Source: Paramyrothecium sp. XJ0827
Taxonomy: Eukaryota > Ascomycota > Sordariomycetes > Hypocreales > Stachybotryaceae
Length of the DNA: 64,000 nucleotides
Reading direction: 5' to 3'
NCBI GenBank assembly: GCA_020881915.1
Contig: JAJFPB010000009.1
Span: forward strand, 310,001 to 374,000
Part shown: positions 1-11,289 of the stretch, one piece after another
Numbering within the stretch: the stretch's first letter is position 1
Layout: the number at the start of each line of letters is the position of its first letter
The notes under the pieces: model-generated
What the model was told of the DNA's origin: nothing
Seen by the model: only the letters and a program-made list of their open reading frames with translations
Databases searched by the model: none
Made by a program: the position numbers and the translations under genes

Positions 1-665
1 TTCCTGGGTGCCGGCTCGCTGCTGTCCTTTCTGCCGACGAAGAGTCGGAAACGGGGGCCTAGTGGGCAGACAACGGTGGCCACTGTGGCGCCAACTTGGA
101 TTAGATCGGCCATGCTGATACCGTAGGACTTCCATCTATCGTGCCATATCCGCATTTGGCTGCAAACCCCCTCCAGGCCCGCGTTATCTTCAGGCCGATC
201 CTCGCATTCCCCAGCAAGCACAATGGAGCCGTCCGCTCCGCCGCCGCGGCCAGTACTGCGAGACCAAGTACCAGCGTCGTGGAAGCCCAGTCGGACAGCA
301 GCGCGAGCAAGGTCATTGCAACGGAGGGCGTTGCCGACCATGTTGGCCTCCATTTCGAGCGCAATGTGTTTCCATATGCAACAGGTGTCAGCTGCACAGG
401 CCTCAGTGTCCAACTCTGGATACGGATCCCCAGGTCCGAAGTCAATGACAGTCTCTGTTCCCTGAAGGATTCCCTTGATGATGGCGCCAGTGGGGGTGAG
501 CTCTTCGTCCGTCAATGTTTCTAGGTCACCGATCAACTCCCTGCTACTAAGCTGTCTTTCCTTGATGGTTCTTTTTATGTCCTCCAGTTGCTTGCCCATG
601 CCTGGATAGGCTGTGGCGACATCAATGCCGGCCAGAACCGCGGCGAGAAGGGAGAGCGACCTCAT
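1..665 (-). CDS. Class II (lignin-peroxidase-like) secreted haem peroxidase, 3' end outside window
   Basis: From the ATG at 663-665 one frame stays open to the left edge of the window (221 codons, no intron), so this is the N-terminal part of a longer gene. Residues 1-19 form a typical signal peptide. A Cys-rich segment follows. Residues 122-134 carry the distal haem signature with catalytic Arg125 and His129 (VRLGFHDAGTW), and residues 141-146 (GGADGS) match the distal calcium site. This order is that of fungal class II peroxidases (CAZy AA2), which are secreted and oxidise phenolics or lignin-type substrates with hydrogen peroxide. The proximal His and any Mn or Trp oxidation site lie beyond the window, so the subtype cannot be told. 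A TATA-like TATTTAA lies about 120 bp upstream at 783-789 on the minus strand. The family is certain in outline; the start is well supported by the signal peptide. Confidence 0.85.
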   Translation of the reverse strand, partial: MRSLSLLAAVLAGIDVATAYPGMGKQLEDIKRTIKERQLSSRELIGDLETLTDEELTPTGAIIKGILQGTETVIDFGPGDPYPELDTEACAADTCCIWKHIALEMEANMVGNALRCNDLARAAVRLGFHDAGTWSRSTGRGGGADGSIVLAGECEDRPEDNAGLEGVCSQMRIWHDRWKSYGISMADLIQVGATVATVVCPLGPRFRLFVGRKDSSEPAPR

Positions 666-2518
666 TTTGGAAAGAAAGAGACAAGTCGATTCTGTGTTCG
701 TGTTGAACAGGCCTTTCCCACAGATGGAAACGCTGATGAGCTTCCACCACCATCTAACTCTGGCACGGCTGGAACCTGGCCGTTAAATAGTCAGAATTTT
801 TCTCTGTTCAACCCCTTCTCTTGGCAGCTTACTTCGAAAAAGTCGGTGTCGGTCAGTCTCAAAGGAAATGATAGCCTACCCAGACCTGGCTTCGAAGCGC
901 CATCCATGCGCAGACCATCAGCTTCTCGGTGTGTAGAAGAATGCGAGCGCACACCGACGCTTCCGATGCCCCCAGCCAATCTCATTGTCGGCTGTCGGGA
1001 GCTTTGGTGTGGTGGCGAGGCATGAACCCATGTGGCATCAGCAGAGGAATCCCACGCTCAGTTGACAGGGTAGGGGCTGACACTGGTCAAGCTGGTAGGA
1101 CTGCTACCTGCTCACGGATCAACGGGAAGTTGATCCGCCGTATCGGCTGAGAAGCCATGGGGTCGTGGCCATGTATGAAACAGCCATGGTCAGCCCAGCA
1201 CCCTTTCGCATTAGTTAATATCGACTTGGCAGCGGCAGCCTTTCCCTTGCTGGTCCAGACGTGCAGCCGGGGAGACAGCATGATACTGCCTATTCGGTCG
1301 ATGTGCATTCCTCAGCATCCATTCGGCCAGTCAGAGTCTCATTATTGCTAAGCAATCCTTGTCTCGAGGCTCTAGCCTGGCATGCTCGGACTTCGCGCCT
1401 CGCCCTCATGCATTGGAAGGATTACGGTCAGCATGCAATCCGAAATTGCAAGGCACTAGCAGGGACGGTTAAGGTATTGGAATACACGAGACGCGCACAA
1501 ACTTCACACTCGCCTACATCGTGACAGGCCTTTCTTTTCGCTTAGCTCATTTCCATAGTTATAATCATGTGAACAGCAAAGGGAGTCTCATTTCAAATAG
1601 GCTTTCCCGTCATGAGCGAGCAACCCATGACTATCCCTGGAATCCATGAACCGAGGCCTGCGCGTTGATGAATCCTTTCGTCTGTAGATGTTAGATGGGC
1701 CCTTGCTTTGGCTAGTTGACCCGACTATTTAGCTCGTTAGGTTGGGCCACCCACTGTGGCCAATCACGAACCCTTCCAATTTCTTTTACGAGATGGAAAG
1801 ATCATGCGGTCAAGCACTAGTTGTGATTATAAGAAAAAAAAACTCAATTCACGTCTCATACTCCTGCTTTAACAGTCTGACTTAGATGCAGAAGACGCAT
1901 AAATCTAGTAAGCCCGGTTTCAATTCATCCACACACATCTTGCTGATGAGGCCGTTATGGTTGCGCGCAACCGCTTGATGAATCAGGGCCTAAAGTGCGG
2001 TCACCATAGTCTCTGGTGTAGGTATCATTAATCAGTCTCTTAGATGCGTGTGGCCGACCAGTCTTGATACGCGGTGTTTCATATCCCTCAACGATAGAGT
2101 TGCTGCAACTGAGAGAGGGCCGAATTGATCCCTCTTAAATCACGATGGTCAGGCCCAAGGCTTCTGGTGGATCTAAGGCATATACAAGGGAGCGACTGAA
2201 ATGGATTTGTTAGTGATGCATTCTGTTGCAGAGTTTCATCAACAGAATGAATCGAGCTGCAATCTGATGTCTTAATGCGTATATTTCTCCCACATTTGTC
2301 AACAACCAAGAGGTACAAATCACCTGACGCTTTAGGCCAGGGACAACTACTCCCAGACAAGAGAAAACTGCTAATTTACCAGGGTCTATGTCTCATCACC
2401 TTGAGTGAGCTCGCGCGGAAGGTGGAAAATGCCGAATTTGCCCATCACATTCATCTCAGCGGAAGTAAAAATTACGGAGATTAAAACTTCGCGATAGTTT
2501 GTTTTGCTGTCTTCATAT
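666..2518. other. Intergenic region, no gene recognised
   Basis: It lies between the divergent peroxidase promoter and the 3' end of the Zn2Cys6 regulator. Only short, overlapping open frames without recognisable domains are present. An A9 run near 1838 and the peroxidase TATA-like element at 783-789 are the only notable sites. Confidence 0.6.
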
Positions 2519-4192
2519 TCATACAAGTATCACTTGTATATTTTCGCGGTAGCATTGCATCACCCAATCCGTTGACTTGTTTGTTTGGTCGTCCACTCTT
2601 CGCTCGCCATTTTTCTCTTCGTGGTCTTCTGCTAATCCCCTCCACATCCTGGTTTTTAATGCTACCAGGCACTGGTTGATGTTCATAAACTTGTTCTTCA
2701 TGAACATGTTATCAAGTCTACAAACCACCTTTTCCTGCTTGGTCTTATCGGTCGCACTTTCGCACCCCCAAACCCACAAAGGCCACAGCATTATGGTAAT
2801 GGCTGATGAACTGCATGGCACCTGAGATATAGCCCTTTCTAGTTCTGAAACAAGTCCGACCACATCTGTATCGCCTGTAGCGCAGTCTAGTGCTCTGTGG
2901 ATGTATATCTGGGAAGCCAGAGCATGTGCCACAGCTGCCCAGATACATGCGTTATAGTTGACTAGGTCATTCGAAGCTGTGGCATTTGTAGTACAGTGCG
3001 GGATGCCACTCGTAAGTATCAAGTTGGGTAGATCTTCCATCGCATGCGAGAGATCCCCCAAGAGAACCTTTTGTGATTGCTCGAACTGTTGTTTGTCAAT
3101 CCATCCCTTGTAGAAATGGTTGACTATAGTACCACAGGCCCCCGTGAGCAGCGCGATCTGCGTAGTGAAGCCGAAGACTATGTCTGGGTCGCTGTTTTTG
3201 GTTTTCGAATCTAGATGACGCTCATCATACCAGTACCGCTTGTCCAATAACGGCTGCCTTGGATACGGAACACATCCGATGAGATCGTGCCACGCGAGCA
3301 ATTTGACGTCTAGTTGAATAATTGGACATCTGCGGTGATCGTTTAATGATTGAGAAGTCCACCAGCGCTCCACAAGTGACACAGCTCCGCGAACAAGAGC
3401 CAAAAATGTCGTCATGTCAGAACCGTGTGTGATTTCGGTTCCAATTAGATGTAATGAAGCACACACAGCCATACCCAATAGGTCCGCGGAAGTTGTCACA
3501 ATCAATGCACTTGATTCGCCTTGAGGATTTCGAGTGCTCTTCAAACTCTTTTGGCCTATGTAGCGAATCAGGGTTTTTATTGCCTTATCCTTCCGGCGGA
3601 GCATCTCGGTTGTTGGTATAAAGCCGGCTGCAGCCATATGTGCACTCGCACTAGCTAGTATCGCAGGTAGGAGTATCGAATTGCTCTCCACTGCCATTTG
3701 TAGCTTTGCTTGCTGATAATCGTTGCAATTCTGTGGGCTAGGAAAAGACAATTCGAACATCGAGTTACTCCAATGCCGGAAGAGCGCGTCGTCGGTCATG
3801 GAGCCGAGGTCTGGTTGTTGGAACTTTAGAGCCACGCGAAGAGGCGAGACAAGACATGTTCCATCATTTGCTGAATAGTATTGAGCCAACGCCGCTCTGG
3901 AAGACTGCTCATAAATTGGCTCAGCAAACGTTAGACTCGGGGATCCCGTTTTGCGGTTTCTACGTGCTTCAGAGGCACCTTTGACATTGACCCATTTCAA
4001 GGATTGCGCAAAACCTTGGCACAGGACACCACGCTCGGCACATCTTCCGCAAGAGGGGTTTTCCTCGTCACATTTGATCCGAAGCGACTTGCAGGTAATG
4101 CAACCTGGGGGCCATTCAGTACTGAGTCGTGTGGCCGCAGTCGGAGCAAATGATCACTTACCGTCCCTTGACCGCCGATGATAGGAGGCCAT
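2519..4192 (-). CDS. Zn2Cys6 transcription factor, Fungal_trans_2-like
   Basis: Two exons give 538 aa. Exon 1 is 4162-4192 (31 nt), the intron is 4105-4161 (GTAAGT donor, CTGAAT branch, CAG acceptor) and exon 2 is 2519-4104; the phases close exactly. Splicing restores a complete binuclear zinc cluster at the N terminus: Cys12, Cys15, Cys22, Cys29, Cys32 and Cys39, preceded by the usual basic RRSRDGC context. The remaining ~490 aa have no second domain motif I can name with certainty, but length, helical composition and an N-terminal cluster fit the Fungal_trans_2 (PF11951) class of nuclear regulators. Starting at the first Met of exon 2 would lose the whole DNA-binding domain, so the upstream ATG at 4192 is preferred. 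The target is unknown. It is divergent to the amine oxidase at 4974, which makes local regulation possible but not shown. Confidence 0.85.
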
Positions 4193-4628
4193 GGCTTAAG
4201 CAAGATATTGCGCTCTCTGGAAGGGGTCGGGATTCGGATTCCGCGGGCCCGGTGGAGGAGCTACGTAATGACAATATTGAAATCCAAGGAACGCTTTCTT
4301 TGAGGTACGTTGCCGAGTTCAACGATTCCCCCGCAATTTCTGTTCATTCGGCAACTCCACGAACCATGTCGATTCTTTTTCCCCCTCCGCATCTTTTGAT
4401 ACAGAACGGCAGCGAGCCCAGCAAAGATAAGAAGCAGATACGGAGGCCCAGCAACCAATGATGCAAAGGTTATCAGAGCCTGAATGAGCTTAGACTACCG
4501 GATGTTGTGGGGTTAACCGGTTGCATGGCGCTTCTGATTCTATTCCAGCACTAGCAAGCTTGGCACCCCAATGTCGGTGGTCCGATGTCCATTATCCCCA
4601 CTGCTGGCGGTTCAAGCCTGGTTCTGAT

Positions 4629-4700
4629 CTGATAAGAACTTGGCCGGCTTATCAGTCGGCAGCCGACTCGCGATCACGAAGCTGAATATTCGATAGATAA
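4629..4700. promoter_or_regulatory. Cluster of GATA-factor sites upstream of amine oxidase
   Basis: CTGATAAG at 4629-4636 and CTTATCAG at 4648-4655 form a perfect 8-bp inverted repeat with an 11-bp spacer. Two overlapping GATA cores follow at 4691-4700 (CGATAG, AGATAA). HGATAR is the binding site of the fungal nitrogen regulator AreA/NIT2, which favours paired sites. The cluster lies about 275-345 bp before the start of an enzyme that releases ammonium from amines. Binding is inferred, not seen. Confidence 0.6.
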
Positions 4701-4878
4701 ATTGATCCAAGTTTACGCTGGTCTTTTTCATTAGTCGTGTAAATTAGACCCATGGCTTGAAATGAAGCAACACACTCAGCCCCTCGGTGTAGCATCCGAG
4801 AGAGTGAATATCCGCACCGGTACATCGTATTCAGCCTTTATCATCGCTTATGCTTCACAAAATTTTAGTGTAATCTTG

Positions 4879-4888
4879 CTATAAGTAG
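4879..4888 (+). promoter_or_regulatory. TATA-like element of amine oxidase
   Basis: A CTATAAGTAG element lies about 90 bp before the amine oxidase ATG, a usual distance for a fungal core promoter. Confidence 0.4.
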
Positions 4889-4973
4889 TTCTGAGTTCCC
4901 ATCAGGAGGTTTTATGTTCATCTCGGCCTCGGCACATTGGAGCAGCCATTAGTTTCTGAAGAGCTCGCTCACG

Positions 4974-7649
4974 ATGGCTTTGTTAAAGTATTATTTGCTT
5001 CCCGCCCTGGGCATCTCTGTCGCGGCTGCGGCTCCTTACAGAGATTGGGATGTTCATGCGGGCAGACCTGGGTTACTGAATCGGCGAAATAATACACATG
5101 TCGGCATTGAGACCTGCCCCGTCCCGAGTCTCGTCGAAACAACCGCCAAGGTGCCTACACCATTCAAACATCTTTCAGATCAGGAAATATCGACCATTAC
5201 TTCCTGGCTTCAGGACCCCAAGCAAGGCCTCAACCTTACCGATGTTTCCAACCCCAACAAGACCATTGCAGACAATTATATCTGGCACATGGAAGAGCTC
5301 AAGCCAAACAAGACGGATGTCTTGGCTTACTTAGACGATGGTAAACTCTTCCCTCGGTATGCCCGTGTCGTAATCAACGAGGGTGGAAAAGATAAGCCCG
5401 TTGTCACAGAATACTCTGTGAGTCTTCAATGATAAACTGCAATGATTTATGATGTGCGTGGCTGATAACTCCAGGTTGGACCTCTTCCCTTGACGTCTTG
5501 CTCTGAAGTCAAGCCGCTTGCTTACTTCTACAACGGTGCCAACGGTCCAAGCATCGGATATGACGGACGTTTCCCTGACGGACCGTATCGGGTTGCTACA
5601 GATGCATGCGTCATCAAGTACATGTCCATGATTGCCGACATTACCTTGGAGTTGACTGGCCTAGCCTACTATGGCGATGAGGACCCGAGGACTAATGCCG
5701 CATATTTTGTTACGAACCCATACTCCATTGATGGCACGCAGTCGGTAGCATGGTCCACATGGAGGCGCCAAGGGCTTGCAAATTACGACCTGACTAGCGA
5801 CTTGTATGTTGGCTTTGACTTCAGCGGCTCCGATGCCTCGCTATACAAGCTTCGAATGATCGTCTTCAACAACAAGGTCTACACGTCTGTGGAGCAATTC
5901 AGAGAAGCATTCGAGGCTGGAGATATCAAGAAGCTCGCCCATGTCCCTACCGATGACTCATTCCTGCGCAAGGACCGAAAAGGACCGGTCCGGGAGCTCG
6001 AGGATCGCATGGCTCCCGCCTCTATCGAACCTGACGGCAAGAGGTACAAGGTGGACACGGAAAACAAATACGTGGAGTACTTAGGCTGGAAGTTCTACAC
6101 GCGTTTTGATCGTGATGTTGGTATCCAGTTCTATGACATCAATTTCAGGGACGAGCGCATCATGTATGAGCTTTCTCTTCAAGGTAAGCCGAAGAACACC
6201 TCATCCGCTTCCCTTTCCACTTTCTGGGCTAATCACCAGTTATCAGACGCCATTGCCCAGTATTCTGGCGACAACCCATTCCAGGCCAACACAGCCTACA
6301 TTGATCGGTACTACGGCATTGGCGCTCAGATGGGTCGCCTCGTTCCTGGTTATGATTGCCCTTATCATGCTACCTACTGGGACAACGAGTTTACCTCCGG
6401 AACCGCGAATACCAGAATTAATGCCTCAATTTGCATCTTCGAGGCAGACATCGGTGTGCCTATCACCCGCCACACGGACCCGGCATACATTCAGTCAACC
6501 AAAGGCTCAAAGCTGGTACTTCGCCAAATAGCCACCATTGGAAACTATGATTATCTTTGGTTCGTTGTTTCTGGGATTATATTAAATTCAATCAGCTAAC
6601 TGATCGCAGGGACTATGTAAGTAATTAACGATCCGTGCTTCTGTGGTTCACGAGTTGTGCAAATCATGCAATCACAGCGACTTGAAACACAATTACTGCC
6701 CAGGTGCTCTTGCACTCCTATCACGGGTCATCTGCTAACGCCGGTTTAGGGTTTTTGGGTTGACGGCACAATCAGCGTTGACGCACATGCATCAGGCTAC
6801 GTCCAGGGCACCTACTACCGACCGGAAGACGAGGGCAAATGGGGCCCTCGTATCTCGGATCTTCTGTCCGGTACTCTGCATTCCCACGTGATGAACTTCA
6901 AGGCAGATATCGACTTGGTTGACACAGATAACACGTTCGTCAAGACCGAAATTGTTGTCGAGAACGTGACTCAGCCATGGTTTCCCGAGCGTGGCGAGTT
7001 TGAGATGATGCGCTACAACGTGAGCGAGCTTCAGACCGAGGACGAGGGTCTCCTTAACGTCCCAGGCAACGGCCAGGCCATGTACCAGATTGTGAATAAG
7101 AACCAAAAGAACAAATGGGGGGAAGCTCGAGGCTACCGCGTCTTGCCTGGTCTGAGCCCTGTTCATCTACCCTCCATGAACTCGCCCTTCTTCCTTAAGT
7201 CTGGTCAATTCGCCAAGCAGCAATTCGCTGTCTCACGACAGCACGACACCGAACAGCAATCATCTGCAACTTTGAATCAGAACGTCCCCGATGCTCCGCT
7301 CATTGAGTTCTGGAAATACTTCAACAGTGAGAGCCTGGTTCAAGAAGATCTTGTCTTGTGGTTCAACCTGGGAATGCAGCATTACACGCGCGCAGAAGAT
7401 ATTCCCAACACCCTGATGTCAGAGGCGCACTCGAGCATCATGTTTGCACCTCAAAACTGGGGCGATGCCGAGCTCACCACGGACTTGCAGAACGCCATCA
7501 TCTACAACTCCAAGGAAGGTGTCGAAGTGGTCGAACCCGAGACGAACGGAGTGGAGCCGCCGACTTGTTTCGTGACGGGTCCTATGGATGAGCTTCTGGG
7601 AGTATTTGAAGGGGTTGGAATTGCCAACGCTCACACCAAGCATGCTTGA
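4974..7649 (+). CDS. Secreted copper amine oxidase (TPQ type)
   Basis: Five exons: 4974-5417, 5475-6183, 6247-6559, 6610-6616 and 6750-7649. They sum to 791 codons (790 aa) with all phases matching. The N terminus is a signal peptide (about residues 1-20). The enzyme oxidises primary amines to aldehydes with release of ammonium and hydrogen peroxide. The cofactor motif TIGNYDY gives Tyr485 as the residue converted to topaquinone. His535 and His537 (LHSHVMNF) and His702 (GMQHYTRAED) are the expected copper ligands. Length and motif order fit the family. Exon 4 is only 7 nt (Trp-Asp-Tyr junction); without it the frame breaks. The GATA cluster upstream suggests control by nitrogen supply. Location outside the cell, or in the secretory path, is inferred from the signal peptide. 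Confidence 0.93.
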
Positions 7650-9590
7650 GCGTCTACCACTTAAGTAGCATCAAAGTCTTACCGAAGGCATCTGCTACAG
7701 TGCATAAATGGCACATGCAGAATAAAAAGATCAGTTAGCAGCGGAATTCCATTACCGGATTTTATAGCTTGTGATCAGATCATTTTAATTTGAACATACA
7801 GCCAAGTGCACGACCCAATGGTTCTTATGCCATACTCCCTCGAGATCATGTGTTAAGATGAACAATTAATATGATCTACTTGAATTATTGATGCTACCCA
7901 TGCAAAACGTGTCTTGGCTTGATGAAATCGCATTCCAGAGTTAATACTCTACTAGTTTGGCACGGGCGGGTGCAGTCTCCTGAATTAAATACCTGACGAA
8001 TTTGTCGTGGTCTTGAAAAGGAGCATGACCGCACTATTCACAGGATGGGAAGGAAGATGATCATTGTAATGCATTATTAGCAGGATAATAGTAGCATTCT
8101 TTGAGCATTCTTGGAGTTTTTTCCCCTTATTTCATTCCTTAACTTGCGACACCAAATGAACCGAGAGTGCTCAGGCACATCAGTATGCAGGTGGCGACAC
8201 CATGTCCTTGATGAAAGCCCGGAAACCTCGTTGAGAGCCCTGGCTTCCTGCGCTTGAACGTCGTCGAGACATGGAATTTGTCACTTCAGAACCTCCTGCG
8301 GGATGATGGGTAGTCATGACTCGGTTGGTGCGGACTGGGATACTGTTTGTAAGTGGACAGCCTACTGCTTAAACAGTGGCGGGCTTACACGAGGCATCGT
8401 TCCTTCGAGGGTCATTGATGACCGCTTCATACTTCGCCTTGGCTTTCGCGGACGCGGTAGACATAATTATGGTGAGAATATTGAAGATTCGTAAATGTCA
8501 AGCAGCTTCAGGAGGGGTTGCTCCAGGACAAATTTGACACCAGCTGAGTGGTCCGCCGGGGTAACAGCCATATGTTGAGCGCGGCAGTTGTGTGGTCACA
8601 TGGCATTTCCCAGGCCATGTCACATTGAGGTAATAAAGTTCTACAACCCCGCTATCGTGGAATCCTAAGCGTATCCAGTGATTGGTGTCGCAGCCTCTGA
8701 AGGTTTCTGGGAATAAGCCCACGTGAGGCTTCTCTAGCCGCCAACCTATCAAGCACGAGGCTAACGGCATTCTAGGGCAGTCGGCTTTCAATAAATACCG
8801 AATATTTAGGATCTCCATTTACAAAACAGGTTACGACGTCTGCACTTGACCCTCGGTAAACGCGTCCCCCAACAATGGACGGCTAGAGTCTACGAGTAGG
8901 CTTCGCTGTGGCGGCATCTCCGGAATTCTGCCTAATAACGTGTGATCAATTGGCAAATGTTCAAGCTTATAGACGTGCATCAAAAAAATAATAAAAAATA
9001 AAAAATTAATAACGAAACTATCCCTTGCGCGAGCGGCCTGTCATGCGCACAACTGTAGGGCGCTTCATTATTGCGAAAGTGCATTGTAGCTTATGGAACA
9101 CAACATTGCCCTGGCCATGTGCCTCCCTCCTCACACCTCCTGCATTGGTTCTGACGTCCCCAAAACCACCACGACTAATTTAATGGTTATTCGTCCTCAA
9201 ATGAAGGCAATTAAGTCGATCAAGGTCCCTCGAACCATCTGTGGTGTTGTGAACAGCGGGTAAGGCAAAATAAGCAAGCCAGGCAAAGATCTAACCTGGT
9301 GTGGACAGCCCACCAGATCACAATGCCAGGAATTTTCAGTAGCACTCAAGGCTTGGAGCGTCAGGTTTTAGCCCTGCAATTGCACTTGAAAAGCCAATAT
9401 TGTGCCACAGTCACACACTTCAGTCACATACTTGCGTGCAGCGCTTTGCCAGCAAGTCACACAACCACGACGGTCCGGCTTCCAGGATTTATACTCATTG
9501 AATTCTTGTAAATCTTACACTTATGTATCTCATGTGTTGACATCAACTTGAAGCAGCAACTTAAATTCCCACATCGCCCGGAGCAGACGA
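7650..9590. other. Intergenic region, no gene recognised
   Basis: A long gap between two convergent genes. An A/T low-complexity tract lies at about 8981-9012. The minus-strand frame at 8498-8818 and the plus frames at 8303 and 9299 show no domain, signal peptide or splice-supported extension. Nothing else is seen. Confidence 0.6.
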
Positions 9591-10805
9591 CTACTGCTTC
9601 TTTCCGAGCTTTGCCGATCTCCTGATCTCTGCCTGGACCGCCTCGGTGATCTCCTTGGTTGTGGCCTTGCCACCAAGATCAGCCGACAGAGTGCCCGCCT
9701 CGCAAACACTCTCGACGCACTCCATGAGCTTCTTGCTCGCATCCTCCTCACCCAGCCACTCAAGCATCTCGGCCGCAGTCCAGAAGGTTGCCACGGGGTT
9801 GGCAATACCCTTACCAGTGATGTCGAATGCCGAGCCGTGGATGGGCTCGAACATGGAGGGGTTCTCTCTGGTTGGATCCAGGTTGCTGGTTGGGGCGATG
9901 CCGATAGAACCAGCGAGAGCAGCAGCCAAGTCGGAGAGAATATCGGCATGCTGTTCACTGTTAGCTTCATTCGTTGTGGCTCATCGAAGATCGGTTCGCT
10001 TACCAAGTTCGTGGCAACAATAGTGTCGAGGCTTTCAGGGTGGAGTGTCATTCGGACAGTCATGGCATCGACCAGCATCTTGTCGACAGTCACATCGGGG
10101 AACTCCTTGGCAACCTCGCTGGCTACCTCATCCCACAAGACCATGCCGTTACGCTGGGCATTGCTCTTGGTCACAACTGTGAGCAACTTGCGCGGCCGCT
10201 TCTGCGCCGTCTCGAAGGCGAAGCGCATCAGCCTGGTGATGCCGTGACGGGTGAAGATGGAGACCTCGGTCGCCGTCTCCCAGGGCTGACCGCGGTGAGA
10301 TCGACCACCGTGGCCAGCATATTCACCCTCGCTGTTCTCGCGGATGATGACCCAGTCCAAGTCACCCGTCTTGCAGTTGCGTAGGGGTGACTGGGTGCCC
10401 TTTAGCACCTTGGTAGGTCTGACATTGGCGTATTGCTGGAACGGTTGGCAGATCGCCAGACGCAGGCCCCACAAGGAAATGTGATCAGGCACATCTGTTC
10501 AATCACGTTAGTGAGACTCAGTGCGTATGGTCAACTGACTTACCTGGAGCGCCCACGGCACCAAAAAGGATAGCGTCGTGCTTCTTTAGCTGTTCCAACC
10601 CATTGTCTGGGATGTACTTCCCGGTCGCCTTGTAAGTGTCTGAGCTCCAATCGTAGTGTGTGAAGTTGAGGTCAAAAGTGTCCAGCGTCTCCGCCAAAGT
10701 CTTCAACACCTCAATACCAGCAGACACAACCTCGGGGCCAATGCCGTCGGCAGGGATTGAGGCAATGCTATAGACATTCTTGGAGGAGATGGCGCTTGGA
10801 GACAT
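9591..10805 (-). CDS. Tartrate dehydrogenase/decarboxylase (D-malate dehydrogenase family)
   Basis: Three exons: 10544-10805, 10004-10494 and 9591-9950, giving 370 aa with exact phases (introns of 49 and 53 nt). The protein belongs to the isocitrate/isopropylmalate dehydrogenase superfamily. Visible motifs are IPADGIGPEV near the N terminus, the substrate-loop IRENSEGEYAGHGG, the metal-binding stretch NLHADILSDL, and the NAD site FEPIHGSAFDITGKGIANP. These are closer to the TtuC/DmlA branch (tartrate dehydrogenase/decarboxylase, D-malate dehydrogenase) than to Leu2. TtuC-type enzymes use NAD and Mn and convert meso-tartrate to D-glycerate, and D-malate to pyruvate. No mitochondrial leader is evident, so it is probably cytosolic. 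It is divergent to a D-glycerate kinase, which favours tartrate as the physiological substrate. D-malate or a related hydroxyacid remains possible. Confidence 0.88.
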
Positions 10806-11289
10806 GTTGCTAATTGGAAGGGTAGATCCCAGATGTACTGCCAGATGATGTTTGTGATGGTGGTTGTTGATGACCTTCCATCGACCTACGACCTCTTTTG
10901 TAATCGAGAATCCGGGGTGCCCGCATTCGCTTCCTGGTAGTTCTCGGACTGTTCTTTTACCGGCGGACTAGCCCCGGGAGGGCGCAGGTGGGTTTGCCCG
11001 CGCGGACATTTCTAAGTCCGCACGCCACTCCTCCGCGATTGATGTCTGAGAGTCAGGCCGATGCCGATGTCAACGCCTCAAGTTGTGTATTATCAATAGT
11101 CTGTAGCAGGCAGTTTGTCTTGGGGAAAGGGCGACTTGAGAATTTTCCTTAAGTCATAGTCGTGAATTTCGCAAATTCCAGACGAGTTTCGGGCGCTGGT
11201 CCCTCAAACCATGTAAATCGAACTGACCGACCCAATCGCATTTTACGCTTTTCCCTCCGTCTTCACCTCGCAAAGCATCACGAAACAAC
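10806..11289. promoter_or_regulatory. Shared divergent promoter of dehydrogenase and glycerate kinase
   Basis: The 484 bp between the divergent start codons must carry both promoters. It contains the CGG-N12-CCG palindrome at 11003-11020 and is rich in CGG/CCG triplets around 10960-11040. No small open frame in it looks real. Confidence 0.6.
11003..11020. promoter_or_regulatory. CGG-N12-CCG palindrome (candidate Zn2Cys6 operator, copy 1)
   Basis: The site reads CGGACATTTCTAAGTCCG; the outer five bases on each side (CGGAC/GTCCG) are perfectly inverted. Inverted CGG triplets at fixed spacing are the usual targets of dimeric Zn2Cys6 factors. A near-copy sits before the MFS gene at 12389-12406 and one with the same spacing between the two regulators at 16937-16954. 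Confidence 0.6.

Larger units (their letters stand above)
4193..4973. other. Divergent promoter region between regulator and amine oxidase
   Basis: This 781-bp region separates the divergent starts at 4192 (-) and 4974 (+). It holds the GATA-site cluster at 4629-4700 and a TATA-like element at 4879-4888. The small open frames on either strand have no recognisable domain. Confidence 0.6.

Noticed and set aside
9646..10384. Long plus-strand frames opposite the tartrate dehydrogenase
   Set aside because: They are antisense shadows of a conserved, intron-consistent gene and have no domain of their own.
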